Assembly (NCBI RefSeq): GCF_900169165.1
Contig: NZ_FXYY01000004.1
Span: forward strand, 124,001-188,000
DNA: 64,000 nt
Direction of reading: 5' to 3'
Source of the DNA: Brevibacterium linens ATCC 9172
GTDB lineage: Bacteria; Actinomycetota; Actinomycetes; Actinomycetales; Brevibacteriaceae
The translations under genes were made by a program, and so were the position numbers. Below, piece after piece: positions 8,680 to 18,187 of the stretch. Each line of letters begins with the position of its first letter. The stretch's first letter is position 1. The notes under the pieces were generated by a model, which had not been told where the DNA came from, searched no databases, and saw nothing but the letters and a program-made list of their open reading frames with translations.

Positions 8680-9745
8680 GATCGACATCCAAAGAGGAGA
8701 CGGCGGCGAAGGACAGGTCGCTCGGCCCGATTCCGCGGGAGACAAGCTCCGCGCCGAGGGCTGCGACCATGGCTCCATTGTCCGTGCACAGTGTCAAGGG
8801 CGGCACCCGCAGAGTCACGCCCGCCTCGGCGCAGCGAGCCGCGAGCACCTCACGCAGGTGCGAGTTCGCGGCCACTCCTCCCCCGAGCACGACATGGTTG
8901 ATGCCGGTGTCGGCTGCCGCCAGCAGAGTCTTGGTCACGAGCACGTCGACGACAGCATCTTCGAACCCGGCGGCGATATCGGCCACCCGCAGGTCCGCGC
9001 CCAGAGTCTCGGCCTTCGTCACCTCGCGCAGTGCAGCGGTCTTGAGCCCGGAGAACGAGAAGTTATACCGACGCTCGGGGTCCCGAAGGTCCTGTTTCTT
9101 CGCCAGTCCGCGCGGGAACTTCACTGCCTTCCGGTCGCCGGGGACTCCGGTGCCGTCGAGCAGACCGAGGGCCGCCTTCGAGATGTTCGGGCCGCCGGGA
9201 TAGTTCAGCCCCAGCAGACGCGCGGTCTTGTCAAAGGCCTCACCTGCGGCATCGTCGATCGTGGCGCCGAGGAGCTCGATGTCGTCGACGACATCTCCGA
9301 TGCGCAGAATCTCGGTGTGACCGCCCGAGACGAGCAGGGCGATGGTCGGCGTGGTCAGCCCGTCGACATCCTCGGCGACGAGATCGACGGCGACGTGCGC
9401 GGCCAGATGGTTCACGCCGTAGAGAGGTCTGCCCAGAGCGGCGGCAAGGCCTTTGGCCGCGCCGACCCCGACCATGAGTGCACCGGAGAGACCCGGCCCG
9501 GCGGTGACGGCGATGGCGTCGATGTCGGACAGCTCCACCTCGGCGGCCTCACATGCCGAGGCGATGGCGGGGCCGATGGCCTGCACATGAGCGCGGGAGG
9601 CGACCTCGGGCACGACTCCGCCGAAGCGGATATGTTCGTCCATCGACGAGGACACGGTGTTCGTCAGCAGCGTGCGGCCGCGGACGATGCCGACCCCGGT
9701 CTCGTCGCACGAGGATTCGATGCCGAGGACGAGTGGTTCGCTCAT
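8666..9745 (-). CDS. tsaD: tRNA N6-adenosine threonylcarbamoyltransferase TsaD
   Basis: Catalytic subunit transferring threonylcarbamoyl from TC-AMP to A37 of ANN-decoding tRNAs (t6A), together with TsaB and TsaE encoded 2-4 kb upstream in the same direction. The sequence begins [15 protein letters not shown] (ASKHA-type nucleotide-binding start) and has the metal-binding HLAAHVAVD near residues 108-116. Length of 359 is normal. The start overlaps the stop of the SRPBCC gene by 4 nt and its own end overlaps the NUDIX gene, so it sits in a tight operon. Identification is firm. Confidence 0.97.
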   Translation of the reverse strand: MSEPLVLGIESSCDETGVGIVRGRTLLTNTVSSSMDEHIRFGGVVPEVASRAHVQAIGPAIASACEAAEVELSDIDAIAVTAGPGLSGALMVGVGAAKGLAAALGRPLYGVNHLAAHVAVDLVAEDVDGLTTPTIALLVSGGHTEILRIGDVVDDIELLGATIDDAAGEAFDKTARLLGLNYPGGPNISKAALGLLDGTGVPGDRKAVKFPRGLAKKQDLRDPERRYNFSFSGLKTAALREVTKAETLGADLRVADIAAGFEDAVVDVLVTKTLLAAADTGINHVVLGGGVAANSHLREVLAARCAEAGVTLRVPPLTLCTDNGAMVAALGAELVSRGIGPSDLSFAAVSSLDVDHVLV

Positions 9746-10317
9746 GCTTCGTCCTCGTCAGCGTCGGCCGAATCCGTGCCGTCCCCGGAATCCGCAGCCT
9801 CGAGCGAGAGATCGGAATAGGCGGCGACGAGTTCGGGTTCGGTCGCCTCGGCGATGTCGATGCCGAGGGCGCGGGCGAACAGGCGCAGGTGCGTGTCCCA
9901 CATGGGACCGAAATCGGCTGCCTGGCCTCGGGCAGATTCGACATCGGCGGCGGTGTGGGTGAACACCAGCAGGCTCTCGTCACCCGAATCTCCTTCGACC
10001 GGCAGGAGTCGAATGCCGAGGACTCCGAAGGCTTCGAGTTCGAGCAGCACGTGGTCGTAGTCGTCGCAGCTGAGGACGGAGCCGTCCAAGTCGGCGTCTT
10101 CGAGCTCGAAGGTCAGCGGCCGGGAAGCTGGCCCATCGCCGTCGTCGCCCGTATCTGCCGTTTCCTCGCCGAGGCGGAACGGCGCGAACCATGTTCCTGC
10201 GGTCTCGGCATCGGTCAGTGCGTTCCACACCGTTTCGACGTCGCGGGCCAGGAGCAGCTCGATGACGAGGTCGGTGCCGTTTTCCCAGGTGACCAGGCGG
10301 GGGCTGGGCTCGCTCAT
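9742..10317 (-). CDS. SRPBCC (AHSA1/START-like) domain protein
   Basis: Small soluble protein of 191 residues resembling the Aha1/SRPBCC ligand-binding fold. Typical cues are [21 protein letters not shown] at residues 26-46 written with its usual xVWxAlT...WfaP pattern, and a late [21 protein letters not shown] segment. The C-terminus (last 25 residues) is Asp/Ala-rich. Ligand and role are unknown. It overlaps the aldo/keto reductase stop and the tsaD start by 4 nt each, so it is co-transcribed with both but there is no evidence it takes part in tRNA modification. Confidence 0.75.
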   Translation of the reverse strand: MSEPSPRLVTWENGTDLVIELLLARDVETVWNALTDAETAGTWFAPFRLGEETADTGDDGDGPASRPLTFELEDADLDGSVLSCDDYDHVLLELEAFGVLGIRLLPVEGDSGDESLLVFTHTAADVESARGQAADFGPMWDTHLRLFARALGIDIAEATEPELVAAYSDLSLEAADSGDGTDSADADEDEA

Positions 10318-11261
10318 GCTTCGACCCAGGCTCCGTCGAGGGTGGCTTTCTCATCCGCGCTCAGCTGCAGCTCCGTGCCGGCAAGCAGCTCGGTGAGCTG
10401 TTCGGGCACACGTGCCGAGGCGATCGTCGAGGGGATGAAATCGTGCGTGAGCTGCCAGGCGATGGCCGTGGCCGTCATCGACGCTCCGTGGTCGGCGGCG
10501 ACATCATGGAGGGCTTCGAGGGCGCCGAGGGCTTTCTGGTCGTCGACGAAATCGGCCACACGGTCACCGCGGACGCTGCCGGTGGCGTCTCCGCCGGTGT
10601 GTTTGCCGGTGAGGAACCCCGACGCCAGCGAGTGGAACGGCAGTTCGGCGATGCCCTCAGCGCGCAGGTACGCCTGCTTCTGCGGATCGACGGCGGCACG
10701 GGAGACGAGGTTGAACCGGTCCTGGACGACCCGATAGCAGGCAAGCGAGAACTTCGTCGAGATCTTCCGGGCCTTCTGCAGACGTTCGAGGCTGAAGTTC
10801 GATGCTCCGAGGTAGCTGACCTTGCCGGAGCGGACGAGAGCGTCGAAGGTCTCGGCGACGGCGACCTGGTCGACCTCGTCATCGTCTCTGTGGGCGTAGT
10901 AGACGTCGATGTGGTCGGTGCCGAGTCGGCGCAGCGAGTCGTCGACGCAGTTGCGGATGTTCGCCGGGTCGAGGCCCCGGCCCTTCGGGTGCATGCCGAC
11001 CTTGGTGGCGATGACCATGTCGTCGCGGTTGCCGCGCGCCTTCATCCATTCGCCGATGATGGTCTCGGACTCTCCGCCCGAGTTCCCCTCGACCCAGGCC
11101 GAATACGCATCCGCGGTGTCGATGAAATTTCCACCGGCCTCGGCATAGGCGTCGAGGACGGCGAAGCTCTGATCCCGATCCGCACCCCAGCCGAAGGGGT
11201 TGCCGCCCAGCTGAAGAGGGTGGACGAAGAGATCGGTATCTGCCAATTGCACACGTGTCAT
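10314..11261 (-). CDS. Aldo/keto reductase
   Basis: NADPH-dependent oxidoreductase of the aldo/keto reductase superfamily (315 residues). The TIM-barrel signature is visible: GGNFIDTADAYS near residues 41-52 with catalytic Asp and Tyr, the catalytic Lys in IATKVGMHP near 79, and the active-site His in VYYAHRDDD near 117. The start at 11261 is selected by a GGAGGG site immediately upstream and because the conserved domain starts at VQLADTDLFVHPL; a longer frame to 11339 would add 26 unlikely residues. The stop overlaps the SRPBCC gene start. Natural substrate is not predictable. Confidence 0.9.
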   Translation of the reverse strand: MTRVQLADTDLFVHPLQLGGNPFGWGADRDQSFAVLDAYAEAGGNFIDTADAYSAWVEGNSGGESETIIGEWMKARGNRDDMVIATKVGMHPKGRGLDPANIRNCVDDSLRRLGTDHIDVYYAHRDDDEVDQVAVAETFDALVRSGKVSYLGASNFSLERLQKARKISTKFSLACYRVVQDRFNLVSRAAVDPQKQAYLRAEGIAELPFHSLASGFLTGKHTGGDATGSVRGDRVADFVDDQKALGALEALHDVAADHGASMTATAIAWQLTHDFIPSTIASARVPEQLTELLAGTELQLSADEKATLDGAWVEA

Positions 11262-11395
11262 ACCCTCCAGACTACCCGTTCGACCTCCACGACTTCGGGA
11301 CCGGATCATCAACCCGGAGCTCGGGTCAGGCCACGGCATCGCTGTGCATTGATGCCGAGCACACCGTGTTCATGGTCGGCCTCACCGAGGCGACC

Positions 11396-11419
11396 GGCCA
11401 CCGCGCGGCTGCGGTGGCC
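11396..11419. terminator. Hairpin at the rimI stop codon
   Basis: Arms GGCCACCGC (11396-11404) and GCGGTGGCC (11411-11419) form a perfect 9-bp stem that begins in the TAG stop of rimI. No T-run follows. It lies in the 157-bp gap before the aldo/keto reductase gene and may end or attenuate the upstream tsaE-tsaB-rimI transcript. Confidence 0.5.
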
Positions 11420-11925
11420 TAGGTTCGGATCCGCAGACGCATGAGGATTCCCGCGGCTCCCGGATAGTAGTCCGGGCGCCGTCCCCATTCCTCGAATCCG
11501 AAGGCTGCGTACATCTCCAGCGCCGCGGTGTTGCGTTCGTCGACTTCGAGGTGGACGACCTCGGCCCCGCGGTCCTTCGCCCAGTCGATTCCCGCCCGCA
11601 GCAGGGCGCGGCCGATGCCCTGGCCGCGTGCCGCCTCGGTGGTGGCGATCGTCATCACATCGGCTTCCGCACCGGCCCCTGACATGACGATCCATCCGGC
11701 CAGCTCCCCCGCCGAGGCGGTGGCGTCCTCGCCTGAGGCTGTGGAGTCCGCATCCGAATCGTCCGCCGAGGCGGCTCTGGCGGCGAGCATGATCGTGCCG
11801 TTCTGTGCCTTCACCGACCAGTAGTAGCCGAGCGTCCACGCGGTCGGGCCGAAGATCGCCGCATCGTGGTCGGCCACCTCGGCGAGGTCCCACCAGGGAA
11901 GCTCAGCGATGGTCGTGGACGTCAT
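11419..11925 (-). CDS. rimI: Ribosomal protein alanine N-acetyltransferase RimI (GNAT)
   Basis: GNAT-fold acetyltransferase, in this context the RimI homologue that acetylates the N-terminus of a ribosomal protein (S18) or related targets. The acetyl-CoA site is seen as TTEAARGQGIGRALL at about residues 92-106, followed by VHLEVDERNTAALEMYAAFG near 121-140, which is the typical RimI C-terminal pattern. A Ser/Ala/Asp/Glu-rich insert around residues 45-75 is not typical. The start overlaps the tsaB stop by 4 nt; tsaB-rimI neighbours are standard in bacteria. Identification rests on family pattern plus context. Confidence 0.9.
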   Translation of the reverse strand: MTSTTIAELPWWDLAEVADHDAAIFGPTAWTLGYYWSVKAQNGTIMLAARAASADDSDADSTASGEDATASAGELAGWIVMSGAGAEADVMTIATTEAARGQGIGRALLRAGIDWAKDRGAEVVHLEVDERNTAALEMYAAFGFEEWGRRPDYYPGAAGILMRLRIRT

Positions 11926-12656
11926 CTCAGTGAGCTCTCCCGCACCGGGGTTGCCTTCGCATCGGCTTCGCGCAGGTATTCGGGAATCGGTTCGCGCAGT
12001 TCTCGGCCGGCGGTGAGTTCCCGTGCCGCGGCGAGGGCGAGGTATTCGGCACGGGGATCGGTGATCAACTCGACGCTCGGCTCTCCGAGAATGTCCGGAT
12101 AGAGGAGGAACCCACGGCCGAGCCTCTCCTCGATCGTTTCGAGCCGAAAGCCGTTGTCGGCGAGAACCGAGGCGACCTCGGCCGGTTTCGCCACAAAAGG
12201 TCCTGCGCTCAGTGTGGCATCGGTGGAGTCGTAGACGCTGAAGTAGACCTCTTTGCGGCGGGCGTCGGAGGCGATGAGGACGGGCCGGCCGGATTCGTTC
12301 GCCGCGGGCGATGCGACCTGAGATGCAGGCGTCGCCAGGTCAGCGGCGCTGCGCACGAACTCTTCGGCGATCGCGGCTTGGGACAGCAGTCCCTTGACGG
12401 GGATCCCGTGGGCCTGACCGACGGCGATTCCGGCGGCGATGCCGACCCGCAGTCCGGTGAAGGGACCAGGACCGATGCCGACGACGACGAGTTCGGGTTG
12501 GGAATCCTCGGCGAGCACACTGGCGAGCGCGGGACCGATGAACTCGACATGCCGCCGCTGGTCATCGGCGTGTTCGGCAGCGATGATCGAACCGGTGTCC
12601 GTGTCCACCAGCGCCACGGAGGCCGACTGCGAGGTGTCGATGGCCAGAATGATCAT
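11922..12656 (-). CDS. tsaB: tRNA threonylcarbamoyladenosine biosynthesis protein TsaB
   Basis: Non-catalytic ASKHA partner of TsaD needed for t6A synthesis. Begins MIILAIDTSQSASVAL, with the family GIGPGPFTGLRVGIAAGIA segment around residues 62-80. Length of 244 residues is typical for actinobacteria. It overlaps tsaE (upstream, 12653-12656) and rimI (downstream, 11922-11925) by 4 nt each. Confident call. Confidence 0.95.
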   Translation of the reverse strand: MIILAIDTSQSASVALVDTDTGSIIAAEHADDQRRHVEFIGPALASVLAEDSQPELVVVGIGPGPFTGLRVGIAAGIAVGQAHGIPVKGLLSQAAIAEEFVRSAADLATPASQVASPAANESGRPVLIASDARRKEVYFSVYDSTDATLSAGPFVAKPAEVASVLADNGFRLETIEERLGRGFLLYPDILGEPSVELITDPRAEYLALAAARELTAGRELREPIPEYLREADAKATPVRESSLR

Positions 12657-13318
12657 GATTCGTCTCCCTCATTCGCGAAGTCCTCGGCAGGCAGATCTGC
12701 AGGGCTCAGGTCGTCGACTCTCACGCCTGCCAGTGCTGAGACAGCGGCCTCAACCGCGGGCATCCGCTCGGCCCAGGCAGCTCCGCGACCGGTGAGGTCG
12801 ACGGTGCGCCGCTCGGCCTCGGGCTCGTCCTCGGGTGCGTCCTCGGGCTCGTCCTCGGGCTCGTCCTCGGGTTCGTCCTCGTCATTCGCGCCGACCGGCT
12901 CACCGTCGGCCTTCCCGCCCTCGGCGATCTCGTCCCATACCGGGGTGATGGTGATGTCGAGATGATCGCTGCTGAGCTGTTCGGCCATCCCGGCACCCCA
13001 TTCGACGACCGTGATCGACTCGTCCAGTTCGGAGTCGAGGTCGAGGTCCTCGAGCTCCTCCCCGTCGGCCAAGCGGTACGCGTCGACGTGGACGAGGGCG
13101 GGTCCGCCCGTCCGCGACGGATGTTCGCGGGCGATGACGAACGTCGGTGAGGTGATCCGCCCGGCCACGTCGAGGGTCTTGCCCAGCGATTGGGTGAATG
13201 TCGTCTTCCCCGCACCGAGGTTGCCCGTGAGGATGAGCAGGTCACCGGCGCGCAGGTGCTCGGCCAGGGCCGCAGCGAACGTGCGCATCTGCTCCAGGGA
13301 TTCGAGATGGACCCTCAT
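12653..13318 (-). CDS. tsaE: tRNA threonylcarbamoyladenosine biosynthesis ATPase TsaE
   Basis: P-loop ATPase that drives the TsaBD complex in t6A formation. Walker A GNLGAGKTTFTQ at about residues 33-44, SPTFVI near 58 and HVDAYRL near 79 are all as expected; a normal TsaE has about 150 residues. This one is 221 because of an acidic insert of repeated Glu-Asp-Glu-Pro units (about residues 146-165) coded by a 12-bp DNA tandem, followed by an extra 50-residue C-terminal part. Start at 13318 overlaps the alr stop; the longer open frame upstream is a shadow of alr. Confidence 0.94.
   Translation of the reverse strand: MRVHLESLEQMRTFAAALAEHLRAGDLLILTGNLGAGKTTFTQSLGKTLDVAGRITSPTFVIAREHPSRTGGPALVHVDAYRLADGEELEDLDLDSELDESITVVEWGAGMAEQLSSDHLDITITPVWDEIAEGGKADGEPVGANDEDEPEDEPEDEPEDAPEDEPEAERRTVDLTGRGAAWAERMPAVEAAVSALAGVRVDDLSPADLPAEDFANEGDES
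12817..12882. repeat. 12-bp tandem repeat inside tsaE
   Basis: Five copies of a 12-bp unit CTCGGGCTCGTC (one or two variants per copy) encode the Glu-Asp-Glu-Pro run on the minus strand. Confidence 0.85.
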
Positions 13319-14529
13319 CGTCCGTCTCCCTTCCGGGCGACCCGGTCGACGCGGGCGCTGAGCTGGGTGACGATTTCGTAATTGATCGTGTTCGCCCAGG
13401 TCCCCCATTCGGCCGCGCTCGGCCCACCGGGACCGAAGATGACGACCTCGTCGCCGATGGCCACCTCTTCGTTGCCGGCGCCGATGTCGATGATCATCTG
13501 ATCCATGGCGATGCGCCCGACGACGGGATAGCGGCGACCCCGGATGGCCACCTCGGCGCGGTTGGATGCCGCCCGCGGCAGTCCGTCCCCGTACCCACCG
13601 GGCACGAGCGCGAACCGGGTGTCGGTCGCAGCGGTGAACGTCAGCCCGTAGGAAGCACCGTGACCTGCGGGAATGTCCTTGAGATTGATGACGGTGGAGA
13701 CCAGCCGCATGACCGGTCGCAGTCCGAGAACCGTCGGATCGCCGTCGTCGAGCGGGGACAGACCGTAGAGGGCGAGCCCCACCCGCGCCGAGGTGCCCGG
13801 GCACGGTCCCAGGGTGAGCGCACCCGGTGAGTTCACGATGTGCACATCCAGGTCGTCCGATTCGCCGAGGCGGCCGTCCGCGGCGTCGAGCACTGCCCGC
13901 AGCTGCCCGTGGGCGGAGGAGAAGACCGCGCTCTGCGCTGCGGTCTCTGGGCGTTCGGGTTCGTCGGCGACCGCGAAGTGGCTCATGATCCCGACGACGC
14001 GGATATCGGCAGCGGCGGCGCGAGCTTCGGCGTCATCAGTGCGGCTGTCGTCGGCGTGGCGGCGCAGCCAGTCGAAGGCGCGGACGAGGGCTTCCGGGGA
14101 CAGACCGTTGCGGCCGAGACCGGTGTCGATCTTCAGATGGGCTCGGGCGGTGACGCCGGTGCGGCGAGCCGCCTCGGCGAGCCGTTCGAGAGCCCCGACC
14201 GTCGAAATGCCCAGTTCGATGTCGGCGCGCACCGCTTCGTCGAGGTCGGTGGTGGGTCCGTAGAGCCAGGCGAGGATCTGCGCTTCGGGGCCGAGCAGGC
14301 TGCGCAGACGAAGGGCTTCGGGGATCGTGGCCACGCAGAACTCGCGCCATCCGGCCGAGAAGAGGGCGGGTGCAATGAGGTCGATGCCGTGGCCGTAGGC
14401 GTTTGCCTTGACGACGCATTTGAGGCGGGCCGGTGAGAGGCGATCGGCAAGGACGGCGGCGTTGTCGCGCAGGGCCGCCTCGTCGATCTCGGCCCGCACG
14501 AGAGCCTCGGGGATGTCGAAAGATGTCAC
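13315..14529 (-). CDS. alr: Alanine racemase
   Basis: PLP enzyme interconverting L- and D-alanine for peptidoglycan. The PLP lysine lies in VVKANAYGHG (about residues 38-47), and the C-terminal catalytic Tyr region is GASYGLTF near 284-291. Length of 404 residues is a little above the usual 370, with small inserts around the first barrel (RTDDAEARAAA near 162). It overlaps tsaE by 4 nt and follows nnr after a 29-bp gap, the standard actinobacterial order nnr-alr-tsaE-tsaB-rimI-tsaD. Confidence 0.96.
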   Translation of the reverse strand: MTSFDIPEALVRAEIDEAALRDNAAVLADRLSPARLKCVVKANAYGHGIDLIAPALFSAGWREFCVATIPEALRLRSLLGPEAQILAWLYGPTTDLDEAVRADIELGISTVGALERLAEAARRTGVTARAHLKIDTGLGRNGLSPEALVRAFDWLRRHADDSRTDDAEARAAAADIRVVGIMSHFAVADEPERPETAAQSAVFSSAHGQLRAVLDAADGRLGESDDLDVHIVNSPGALTLGPCPGTSARVGLALYGLSPLDDGDPTVLGLRPVMRLVSTVINLKDIPAGHGASYGLTFTAATDTRFALVPGGYGDGLPRAASNRAEVAIRGRRYPVVGRIAMDQMIIDIGAGNEEVAIGDEVVIFGPGGPSAAEWGTWANTINYEIVTQLSARVDRVARKGDGR

Positions 14530-14558
14530 TGGATAAGACTACCGCCGACCCTCGCCCG

Positions 14559-16148
14559 TCAGCAGTATCGGGATCTGCTGCCGGGGCCGGACGAGGCCGA
14601 TCCCACAGCGTCGGTGCCGTGGATGAGTTCGCCGACCACCTCGGCGAGGGCATCGGCGAACCCGGACGCGGTCACCGCACGCCGGCCGGCCTCGTTGTGC
14701 AAAAGCACTGCGAGTCCGGCCAGGCGAGCCCACTCGCGGGGCGGATGCATCCGGTCGTCGCTGTCGTAGCGACTGTGGGCGGCGGTGATCGCGGCGAGCG
14801 TGCCGAGGATACCGGCGAGCACGTCCCCGGAGCCCGCCGTGGCCAGGCTGCCCGGCCCAGGTGCCGGCAGGACGAGGTGTCCGTCGGGAGCGGCGATGAC
14901 CGTGTGATGGCCCTTGAGCAGGACGATCGCACCCGTCAGCTCCGCGGCCCGCTGTGCCCACCACATCGGGTTCGCCCCGATCCGACCCGCGGTGATGATC
15001 TCGCCGAGGAGGCGGCTGAGCAGCCGCGCCAGCTCGGCGGCGTGCGGGGTGATGATGAGCGGTCGGTCGGCCAGCCAGGTGCCGGCCATCGATTCGGCCC
15101 GGGCGATCATGTCGAGGCCGCCGGCGTCGACGACGACCGGGGTGCGGTTGCCGGTCAGTGCCTCGGCGACGTTGTCGACGAATTCGGTCTCGGAGTCGCC
15201 CGGGCCGAGGACGACGGCGTCGATGCGGCCGGAGGCGCTGACGACCTCGGGGTGGAGTCCGAGGACGTATTCGGCCACGAGCGGCGAGCCGAGGTAACGG
15301 ACCATCCCTGCTCCGGTGTTCACCGCCGAGGTGGTGGTGAGCACTCCAGCACCCGGGTAGTCCTCGGATCCGGCGAGGACCCCGGTGACACCGCGGGAGT
15401 ATTTGTGCCCGGTCGCATCGGGGCGGGGGAATTCGGAGACGAGATCATCGCGATCGAGCAACTCTGCGGCGGCCGAGCGGGGGTCGAGGCCGAGGCCGAT
15501 GTCGATGACGTTGATGGTTCCGGTGAACTCGTCTACGCGCGGATCGATGAGTTCGGTCTTGAGTCCGCCGAAGGTCACAGTGCGGTCGGCGTGGAGTCGT
15601 TTCTCGGCCCCGGTGTGGTTCGGGTCGAGGTCGGAGGGGATGTCGACGGCAATGAGGCGGCCGGTGCGGTGCGGGGCCCAGTCGGCGATGAGTGAGCTGA
15701 TGTGGTCGGGCAGTCCGCGTCGCCCGCCGGTGCCGAGGATGCCGTCGAGGACGAGATGGGCGCGGGAGAGTTCGCGCAGAGCGTCGGCCCGGGCGGCCTC
15801 GGCGTCGGCCTCGGTCTCGGACGATGTGAACGCGATGACCTGTGCCCCGGCACGGCGCGCGGCAGTCAGCCCCTCACCGTGAGTGCGATCGAGGAGAGTG
15901 ATGATGGTGACGGCGGCACCGCGCCTGCCCAGTGTCGCCGCGGCGAAGAGCGCGTCCCCGGCGTTGTTGCCCGGCCCGGCCAGTACGCTCACGCGAGTGC
16001 CGGTGACCTGTCCGTAGTCGGCCTTCAGCATGGCGGCCGCACTGTTCGCCAGCGCTCGGGCCGCCCGGGCCATGAGCGGGACACCGGCCTCGAGGAGAGG
16101 CACCTCGGCCTCCCTGATGGTCTCGCTCGGGTAGGCGAACACACTCAT
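14559..16148 (-). CDS. nnr: Bifunctional NAD(P)H-hydrate epimerase/dehydratase
   Basis: Repairs damaged NADHX and NADPHX: the N-terminal epimerase (about residues 1-210, AGPGNNAGDALFAA near 57) and the C-terminal ADP/ATP-dependent dehydratase of the YjeF/ribokinase fold (about 225-500, with TAGSGDVLAGILG near 432 as the nucleotide/catalytic loop). The 529-residue length matches the fused form. Start has AGAGGAG 6-8 nt upstream. It lies between acpS/M20 and alr; the acpS-nnr-alr order is common in actinobacteria, here interrupted by the amidohydrolase gene. Confidence 0.95.
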   Translation of the reverse strand: MSVFAYPSETIREAEVPLLEAGVPLMARAARALANSAAAMLKADYGQVTGTRVSVLAGPGNNAGDALFAAATLGRRGAAVTIITLLDRTHGEGLTAARRAGAQVIAFTSSETEADAEAARADALRELSRAHLVLDGILGTGGRRGLPDHISSLIADWAPHRTGRLIAVDIPSDLDPNHTGAEKRLHADRTVTFGGLKTELIDPRVDEFTGTINVIDIGLGLDPRSAAAELLDRDDLVSEFPRPDATGHKYSRGVTGVLAGSEDYPGAGVLTTTSAVNTGAGMVRYLGSPLVAEYVLGLHPEVVSASGRIDAVVLGPGDSETEFVDNVAEALTGNRTPVVVDAGGLDMIARAESMAGTWLADRPLIITPHAAELARLLSRLLGEIITAGRIGANPMWWAQRAAELTGAIVLLKGHHTVIAAPDGHLVLPAPGPGSLATAGSGDVLAGILGTLAAITAAHSRYDSDDRMHPPREWARLAGLAVLLHNEAGRRAVTASGFADALAEVVGELIHGTDAVGSASSGPGSRSRYC

Positions 16149-16253
16149 CGACTGCTCCTCTTCACGACGCGGGTCCTGCTTCGTTGTCGCCCTGCACAGG
16201 GCTCATCCCTGCACCGTATGCCTTCTCACGCACCGGTGCCAGGGTCGAACGCT

Positions 16254-17567
16254 TCAGCTCTCGGCCAACTGCGCCAACCGGCGCCCGGCCAGATGCGCGA
16301 GGAACAGTGCCTGATCGGCCAGGCCGTCGTCGCTGTGGCGGGCGCGCGGGGAATGATTGGCTTCGCGTTCGGAGACCGGCAGATTCGGCAACGCGACTCC
16401 GAAGTGTCCATAGGCTCCGGGCACGGCGTCCAGTACCCGGGAGAAGTCCTCGGACCCGGGCAGCGGATTCGCCTTGCGCACGGTCCTCTCCTCACCGAAG
16501 AGGTCGGTGAAGGTCGCCAGGAAGAATTCGGCTTCGGCATCGTCGTTGATCGTCGGCGGCAGGATCTGCTCGTACTCGACGTCGGCCGACTGGCCGTGGG
16601 CGGCGACGAGGTCACGGACGAGCTGAGGCAGCTCCGCCTCGGCGCGGGACGTCACAGCTTCCGAGAACGTGCGCACACTGACGACCAAGGTCGCGAAGTC
16701 GGGGACGACGTTGGGGGCGGTGCCGCCGTTGAACTGGCCGACGGTGATCACGAGCGGGTCGAAGATGTCGAAGCGGCGGGTGACGTATTCCTGCAGCTGG
16801 CCCACGAGCATCGCGCCGACCTGGATGGGGTCCTTGCCGGTGGCCGGGCGGGAGGCGTGCGTGCCCTTGCCGTTGACGGTGATCGTCATCTTCGAAAACG
16901 CCGCCATGTACGAACCCGGACGGGAGCTGGCGACCCCGAGGTCGGCGTCGGCGGAGACGTGGATGCCGAAGGCGGCCTTGACGCGGGGACCCGCGGCGTC
17001 GAGGACTCCTTCGTCGATCATCTTTCCGGCACCGTCGAAGCCCTCTTCACCAGGCTGGAACATGAACACGACGTCGCCGGGCAGGCAGTCGCGGTCACGG
17101 TGGAGGAGTTTGAGTGCCCCGACGAGGCCGGCGGTGTGCAGATCGTGGCCGCAGGCATGCATCCTCCCCGAGGTGGCCGCGAAGTCGAATCCGGTCGCCT
17201 CGGTGACGGGCAGTCCGTCCATGTCCCCGCGCAGGAGCACGGCGGGCACGACGCCGGTCGAGTCCTCCTTGCGGGCACCGCCGCGCAGGACGACGACGAT
17301 CGACGACAGCCTCTCCCCCGTTGTGACCTCGACGTCGAGGCCTTCGATGGCGTCGAGGACGAGCTTCTGCGTCACCGGCAGGTCGAGTCCGACCTCGACG
17401 TTCTCGTGCAGCGCCCGGCGCAGGGTGACCAGGCCGGGCGCGATGTCATTCGCGTCATCGGCGGTGGGCAGGTGGACGGAGGTGGCGGCCGCCTCGACGG
17501 GGGTCGGGACCGTGTGAGTGACGGTGTCGTCGGCGGCGGTGGTGGCGGCGTTGGGAAGTGAGCTCAT
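16254..17567 (-). CDS. M20-family amidohydrolase/peptidase (HipO-like)
   Basis: Metal-dependent amidohydrolase of the M20D group (hippurate hydrolase, IAA-amino acid hydrolase, N-acyl amino acid deacylase types). Metal ligands are in GRMHACGHDLHTAG (about residues 133-146) and the later EEGFDGAGKMIDEG (about 174). The dimerisation domain is in the usual central place (HASRPATGKDPIQ near 235). Length of 437 is normal, with a Thr/Ala-rich N-terminus. Ribosome site is weak (AAGGC adjacent to ATG). The 105-bp gap to nnr holds nothing recognisable. Substrate unknown. Confidence 0.87.
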   Translation of the reverse strand: MSSLPNAATTAADDTVTHTVPTPVEAAATSVHLPTADDANDIAPGLVTLRRALHENVEVGLDLPVTQKLVLDAIEGLDVEVTTGERLSSIVVVLRGGARKEDSTGVVPAVLLRGDMDGLPVTEATGFDFAATSGRMHACGHDLHTAGLVGALKLLHRDRDCLPGDVVFMFQPGEEGFDGAGKMIDEGVLDAAGPRVKAAFGIHVSADADLGVASSRPGSYMAAFSKMTITVNGKGTHASRPATGKDPIQVGAMLVGQLQEYVTRRFDIFDPLVITVGQFNGGTAPNVVPDFATLVVSVRTFSEAVTSRAEAELPQLVRDLVAAHGQSADVEYEQILPPTINDDAEAEFFLATFTDLFGEERTVRKANPLPGSEDFSRVLDAVPGAYGHFGVALPNLPVSEREANHSPRARHSDDGLADQALFLAHLAGRRLAQLAES

Positions 17568-17643
17568 GCCTTGAGTCTATTACCACCGGCTGCCACCGCA
17601 GCCGGGATGTCGACCCTGCTCACTGACTTGCGCCCCGAAACAA

Positions 17644-18114
17644 CTACTGCTCCGGCCGCTCCCCCAGGCGCGATACCTTCCCGTACATCGAGTGGGTGAA
17701 GTGCTCAGCGGCGCCTTCGATCCCGCGGCTCAGCGACGGCCCGTCACCCTCGGCGATGACGAACGTCATCGTCAGGTGCGCATCGTGGGTGATCGACAGG
17801 TGGATGTTCGTGCCCCCGATGGCACGAAAATGCTCGAGGACGAGCCCGCGCAGACGGAAACTCGGCGCACCGGATCTGGCGGGGACCACCTCGGCGGACT
17901 GCCACGGCAGCCATCCGGGGAAGCCGATCGCCTTCTTCAGCGCCTCCTTGGCGGAGAACCGCGCAGCCAGGGAGGCATCGGTCCGACGTTTGCCGTTGCG
18001 TTTGAGCTGTTCACCGGGGGTGAGCAGGCGATCGAGGAGTTCGGGCACGCGTTCGATGTGCTCGGCGAAACGCGGCACGTCGGCGATGTCCGTGCCGATG
18101 CCCAGAATCGCCAT
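17644..18114 (-). CDS. acpS: Holo-[acyl-carrier-protein] synthase
   Basis: Transfers 4'-phosphopantetheine from CoA to acyl carrier protein (or fatty acid synthase). The Mg-binding LGIGTDIADVPRF at residues 4-16 and the FSAKEALKKAIG motif near 53-64 are diagnostic. The protein is 156 residues rather than about 125 because of a C-terminal extension after the TFVIAEG strand. Strong GAGGAGG ribosome site. Its substrate CoA depends on coaA, panB and panC also present in this window. Confidence 0.95.
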   Translation of the reverse strand: MAILGIGTDIADVPRFAEHIERVPELLDRLLTPGEQLKRNGKRRTDASLAARFSAKEALKKAIGFPGWLPWQSAEVVPARSGAPSFRLRGLVLEHFRAIGGTNIHLSITHDAHLTMTFVIAEGDGPSLSRGIEGAAEHFTHSMYGKVSRLGERPEQ

Positions 18115-18187
18115 ACTCGAACCTCCTCAGATACCCGACCGACTCAGGTGCCGGACCGACCCTTGTCGTGCCCGGCACCGAGGCGGA

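Noticed and set aside
12657-13804. 383-residue fused form of TsaE with an N-terminal Arg-rich part
   Set aside because: The upstream half is the shadow of alr; the real start overlaps the alr stop by 4 nt.
15702-17561. 619-residue open frame opposite nnr and the M20 gene
   Set aside because: Spans two real genes on the other strand and codes low-complexity Gly/Asp/Arg sequence.
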